From: Mycobacterium decipiens | Lineage (GTDB): Bacteria > Actinomycetota > Actinomycetes > Mycobacteriales > Mycobacteriaceae | Direction: 5' to 3' | Length of the DNA stretch: 64,000 bases | Assembly: GCF_963853665.1 (NCBI RefSeq) | Contig: NZ_OY970459.1 | Location: forward strand, 4,154,001-4,218,000 | Shown: positions 61,966 to 64,000 of the stretch, one piece after another | Layout: every line of letters begins with the position of its first letter | Position numbering within the stretch: the stretch's first letter is position 1 | Program-made: the position numbers and the translations under genes | Notes under the pieces: generated by a model | Database searches by the model: none | Told to the model about the DNA's origin: nothing | What the model saw: the letters and a program-made list of their open reading frames with translations, nothing else

Positions 61966-63831
61966 CTAGATCGCACCGAGCGTCAGCGCCTCGCGGTCAG
62001 CGAGGAACGGCATCGGCATCCAGCGCGCGGACAGCAACGCCTCCATGGCGTTGCCCGGAACGGGACGCGACAACAAGAACCCCTGCGCCCGGTGGCAGCC
62101 ATGTTGCATCAAAGTCAGTGCCGCAGCGGGTGTCTCCACACCTTCGGCCACCAACTGAAGTCCGAACGCCTCGGCAAGACCGATGATGGCCCGAACGATC
62201 GCCAGGTCACCGGCGTTGGTGCCCAGGTCGCGCACGAACCCGGTGTCGATCTTGAGCATGTCGACCGGTAGGGATTTGAGATGCGACAGCACGGCGTAAC
62301 CGGTGCCGAAGTCGTCGATGGCAAGCTGAACCCCGACCTCCTTGAGCTCCGAAAGCGTTTTGCGAGTGGCTTCGATGTCGTGAACCACTGCGCGCTCGGT
62401 GATTTCGAGGCACACCGATCCGCTGTCAATAGCGAACTCCTCGATGGTTTCCGCGACACTGCGGACGAAGCCGCGAGTAATCAGTTGAACGGGTGACACA
62501 TTGATGCGCAGTACCGCGCTTTGTCCGATGCCGTTGGATCGCCACCGACTGAACTCGGCACACGCGCTGCGCATCACCCATCGGCCGAGTTCGCCGGCAA
62601 GGTTGGTTGATTCGGCAACCCCGATGAACGCATCCGGCAACAGCAGCCCCCAAACCGGGTGCCGCCAGCGGACCAGCGCCTCGGCCGCCACGATCGCGCC
62701 GGTCCACAAGTCGACCTCGGGCAGGTAGTGCAGCATCAGCGCTTCGCTGTCGATGTCGCCCTGCAAATGCAGCTCGATGTCGTTGCGGAACGCGCTCTTC
62801 AGCGACATGTCGTCGGTGGACACCGCTACCTGGTTGCCGCCGGCTCGCTTGGCCGTCAGGACCGCCTCGTCGGCACGACGGAGGAGATCGGTGCTGTTGT
62901 CGCGCCCCGGCATCCCCATGGCCAACCCGATGCTGACGGTGCGGGTGATCTGGTGGCCGCCGATGGCCAGCCGTTCGCGCAGCATCGTGGCAAGACGACG
63001 CGCCAACGTTTCGGCGGTTCCAGCCGACATCGTCTGGTCCGGAATGACGACGAACTCGTCCCCACCCAGACGGGCGATCATGCTGCCAGGACCCGCGCAC
63101 ACGCGAAGGCGTTCGGCGAAGACGCGGATGAACCAGTCACCGGTGGTGTGGCCGAGGTAGTCGTTGATCGATTTCAGCCGGTCAAGATCGAGATACAGGA
63201 CGGCGACGGGTCCCGGGCTGCCGGCGGTTAGCCGGTCGGACAGATGCCCGACCAGCGCCCGGCGGTTGTAAAGGCCGGTCAGGTCGTCGTGCTCGGCCAG
63301 GTAGCGAAGCTTTTCTTCGGCCGCGATGCGGGCCTGAAGCTGCGCAAACAGGGCCGCGATCGCCTCGAGGGTGTTGATCTCCTCTTGCTTCCACTTCCTG
63401 GCACCGAACTTGATGAAGCCCAGCACGCCGGTGGTCATCTCCCCCGAAACCAACGGTGCGGCGGCCACCGAGGGCCACACCGCCTGTTTGGTCCCCCCCA
63501 GCCAGCGCTGGAAGGACCGGATGTTCTGGTCCGGCCGGATAACGACGGGCTTCCTACCGTGCTCACACTGCGCAAGCACCGGGTCGGCGCTGGTGAAGTG
63601 CACGACGGCGTGCGGGTCCGGGTCCGGGACGTCGGTTCGCGCCGGCCACTCCGCGACCAGTACCGAGGCGCGGATGTCGTGGTCGTGGTGCCGCAAGAAG
63701 CTGCCGTCCACATCGAACTGGGTAACGAGCTGGGCGAGTACCCGTTGGCTCACCTGCGTCGCGGTCGACGCGGTGGCCTGCATGAGCTGGGTAGCAACGG
63801 AAGTGACGACGAGGTCTAGGCTGCGCGGCAA
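61966..63831 (-). CDS. GAF-GGDEF-EAL cyclic-di-GMP enzyme, Rv1354c-like
   Basis: Bifunctional cyclic-di-GMP protein, about 621 aa. An N-terminal GAF domain (about 15-165, SAAPLVSGEMTTGVLGFIKFG-like segment) precedes a GGDEF diguanylate cyclase domain (LIARLGGDEFVVIP near residue 254) and an EAL phosphodiesterase domain (AAEALVRWRHP near 380, AIDDFGTGYA, VAEGVETPAA). Both active sites look intact. No RxxD inhibitory site is visible before GGDEF. TTG 63831 has GGAGG five bases upstream; GTG 63852 and 63936 are alternatives. It matches M. tuberculosis Rv1354c, which lies elsewhere in that genome. Confidence 0.88.
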   Translation of the reverse strand: MPRSLDLVVTSVATQLMQATASTATQVSQRVLAQLVTQFDVDGSFLRHHDHDIRASVLVAEWPARTDVPDPDPHAVVHFTSADPVLAQCEHGRKPVVIRPDQNIRSFQRWLGGTKQAVWPSVAAAPLVSGEMTTGVLGFIKFGARKWKQEEINTLEAIAALFAQLQARIAAEEKLRYLAEHDDLTGLYNRRALVGHLSDRLTAGSPGPVAVLYLDLDRLKSINDYLGHTTGDWFIRVFAERLRVCAGPGSMIARLGGDEFVVIPDQTMSAGTAETLARRLATMLRERLAIGGHQITRTVSIGLAMGMPGRDNSTDLLRRADEAVLTAKRAGGNQVAVSTDDMSLKSAFRNDIELHLQGDIDSEALMLHYLPEVDLWTGAIVAAEALVRWRHPVWGLLLPDAFIGVAESTNLAGELGRWVMRSACAEFSRWRSNGIGQSAVLRINVSPVQLITRGFVRSVAETIEEFAIDSGSVCLEITERAVVHDIEATRKTLSELKEVGVQLAIDDFGTGYAVLSHLKSLPVDMLKIDTGFVRDLGTNAGDLAIVRAIIGLAEAFGLQLVAEGVETPAAALTLMQHGCHRAQGFLLSRPVPGNAMEALLSARWMPMPFLADREALTLGAI

Positions 63832-64000
63832 CGTGACCTCCGATTCGTGCACGTGTCCCAGGGTTACTCGACCCAAATTATGGACGACTGGCCCGGTTCG
63901 GGGAGGGTCTTTGCGGCAGCCCCCTCGTCCGCACACCGATGCGAATCGAAACGCCCCTGGGTTCGCCCGGTTGTCTGCTTGGTGTATGAGGATTTGAGTG

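Overview
The window is high-GC actinobacterial DNA from a Mycobacterium, most likely a slow grower outside the M. tuberculosis complex. The evidence is a long run of genes matching, protein by protein and mostly in order, the M. tuberculosis block from about Rv1037c (esxI) down to Rv1007c (metS), read in the opposite direction, together with an ESX-secreted protein, PE and PPE genes, trcRS, rpfB and the mycobacterial lipoproteins lpqU and lpqT. Comparisons with M. tuberculosis are from memory; no database was searched.

Layout. 1-143: end of a Mtb9.9-type ESX protein. 296-2651: trcR-trcS. 2785-11003: a potassium block, kdpFABC followed in the same direction by kdpDE, preceded by a tiny extra membrane ORF. 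11224-15149: an accessory insert with a small secreted protein and two large proteins that look like type VII secretion substrates. 15410-24518: core genes on the minus strand (exopolyphosphatase, DUF501, FtsB-like, enolase, LpqU, MazG, Mfd), then a TetR gene, a tRNA-Gln, glmU, prs, an arsC-like gene and lpqT. 29377-31200: an inserted alpha/beta hydrolase and a SARP-type regulator. 31842-40851: rplY, pth, then pks16, ispE, ksgA, rpfB and tatD on the minus strand, and metS.

From 40.9 kb onward colinearity with M. tuberculosis ends. A PAS protein, two TetR regulators resembling gamma-butyrolactone receptors, and a PE/PPE pair lead into a roughly 19 kb polysaccharide locus. Its plus-strand operon (44831-56224) encodes a sugar-nucleotide cytidylyltransferase, a PIG-L deacetylase, a 3,5-epimerase, a WecG/TagA transferase, a WbaP-type initiating phosphosugar transferase, a Wzx-type flippase, a GT2-GT4 fusion, two NDP-hexose C-methyltransferase-type proteins and a GT4. 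Facing it on the minus strand are a GGDEF-EAL protein (Rv1354c-like), a glycoside-hydrolase-like lipoprotein, a Wzz/Wzc-like chain-length protein, a Wzy-like polymerase and another GT4.

Together the last region contains each named component of a Wzx/Wzy-dependent polysaccharide pathway: initiation, sugar modification, chain elongation, flipping, polymerisation, length control, and possibly hydrolysis and cyclic-di-GMP control. That is not a pathway normally described for mycobacteria and is the most interesting system in the window. The ESX substrate pair and the altered kdp block (long KdpC insert, extra small ORF, operon arrangement) come next.
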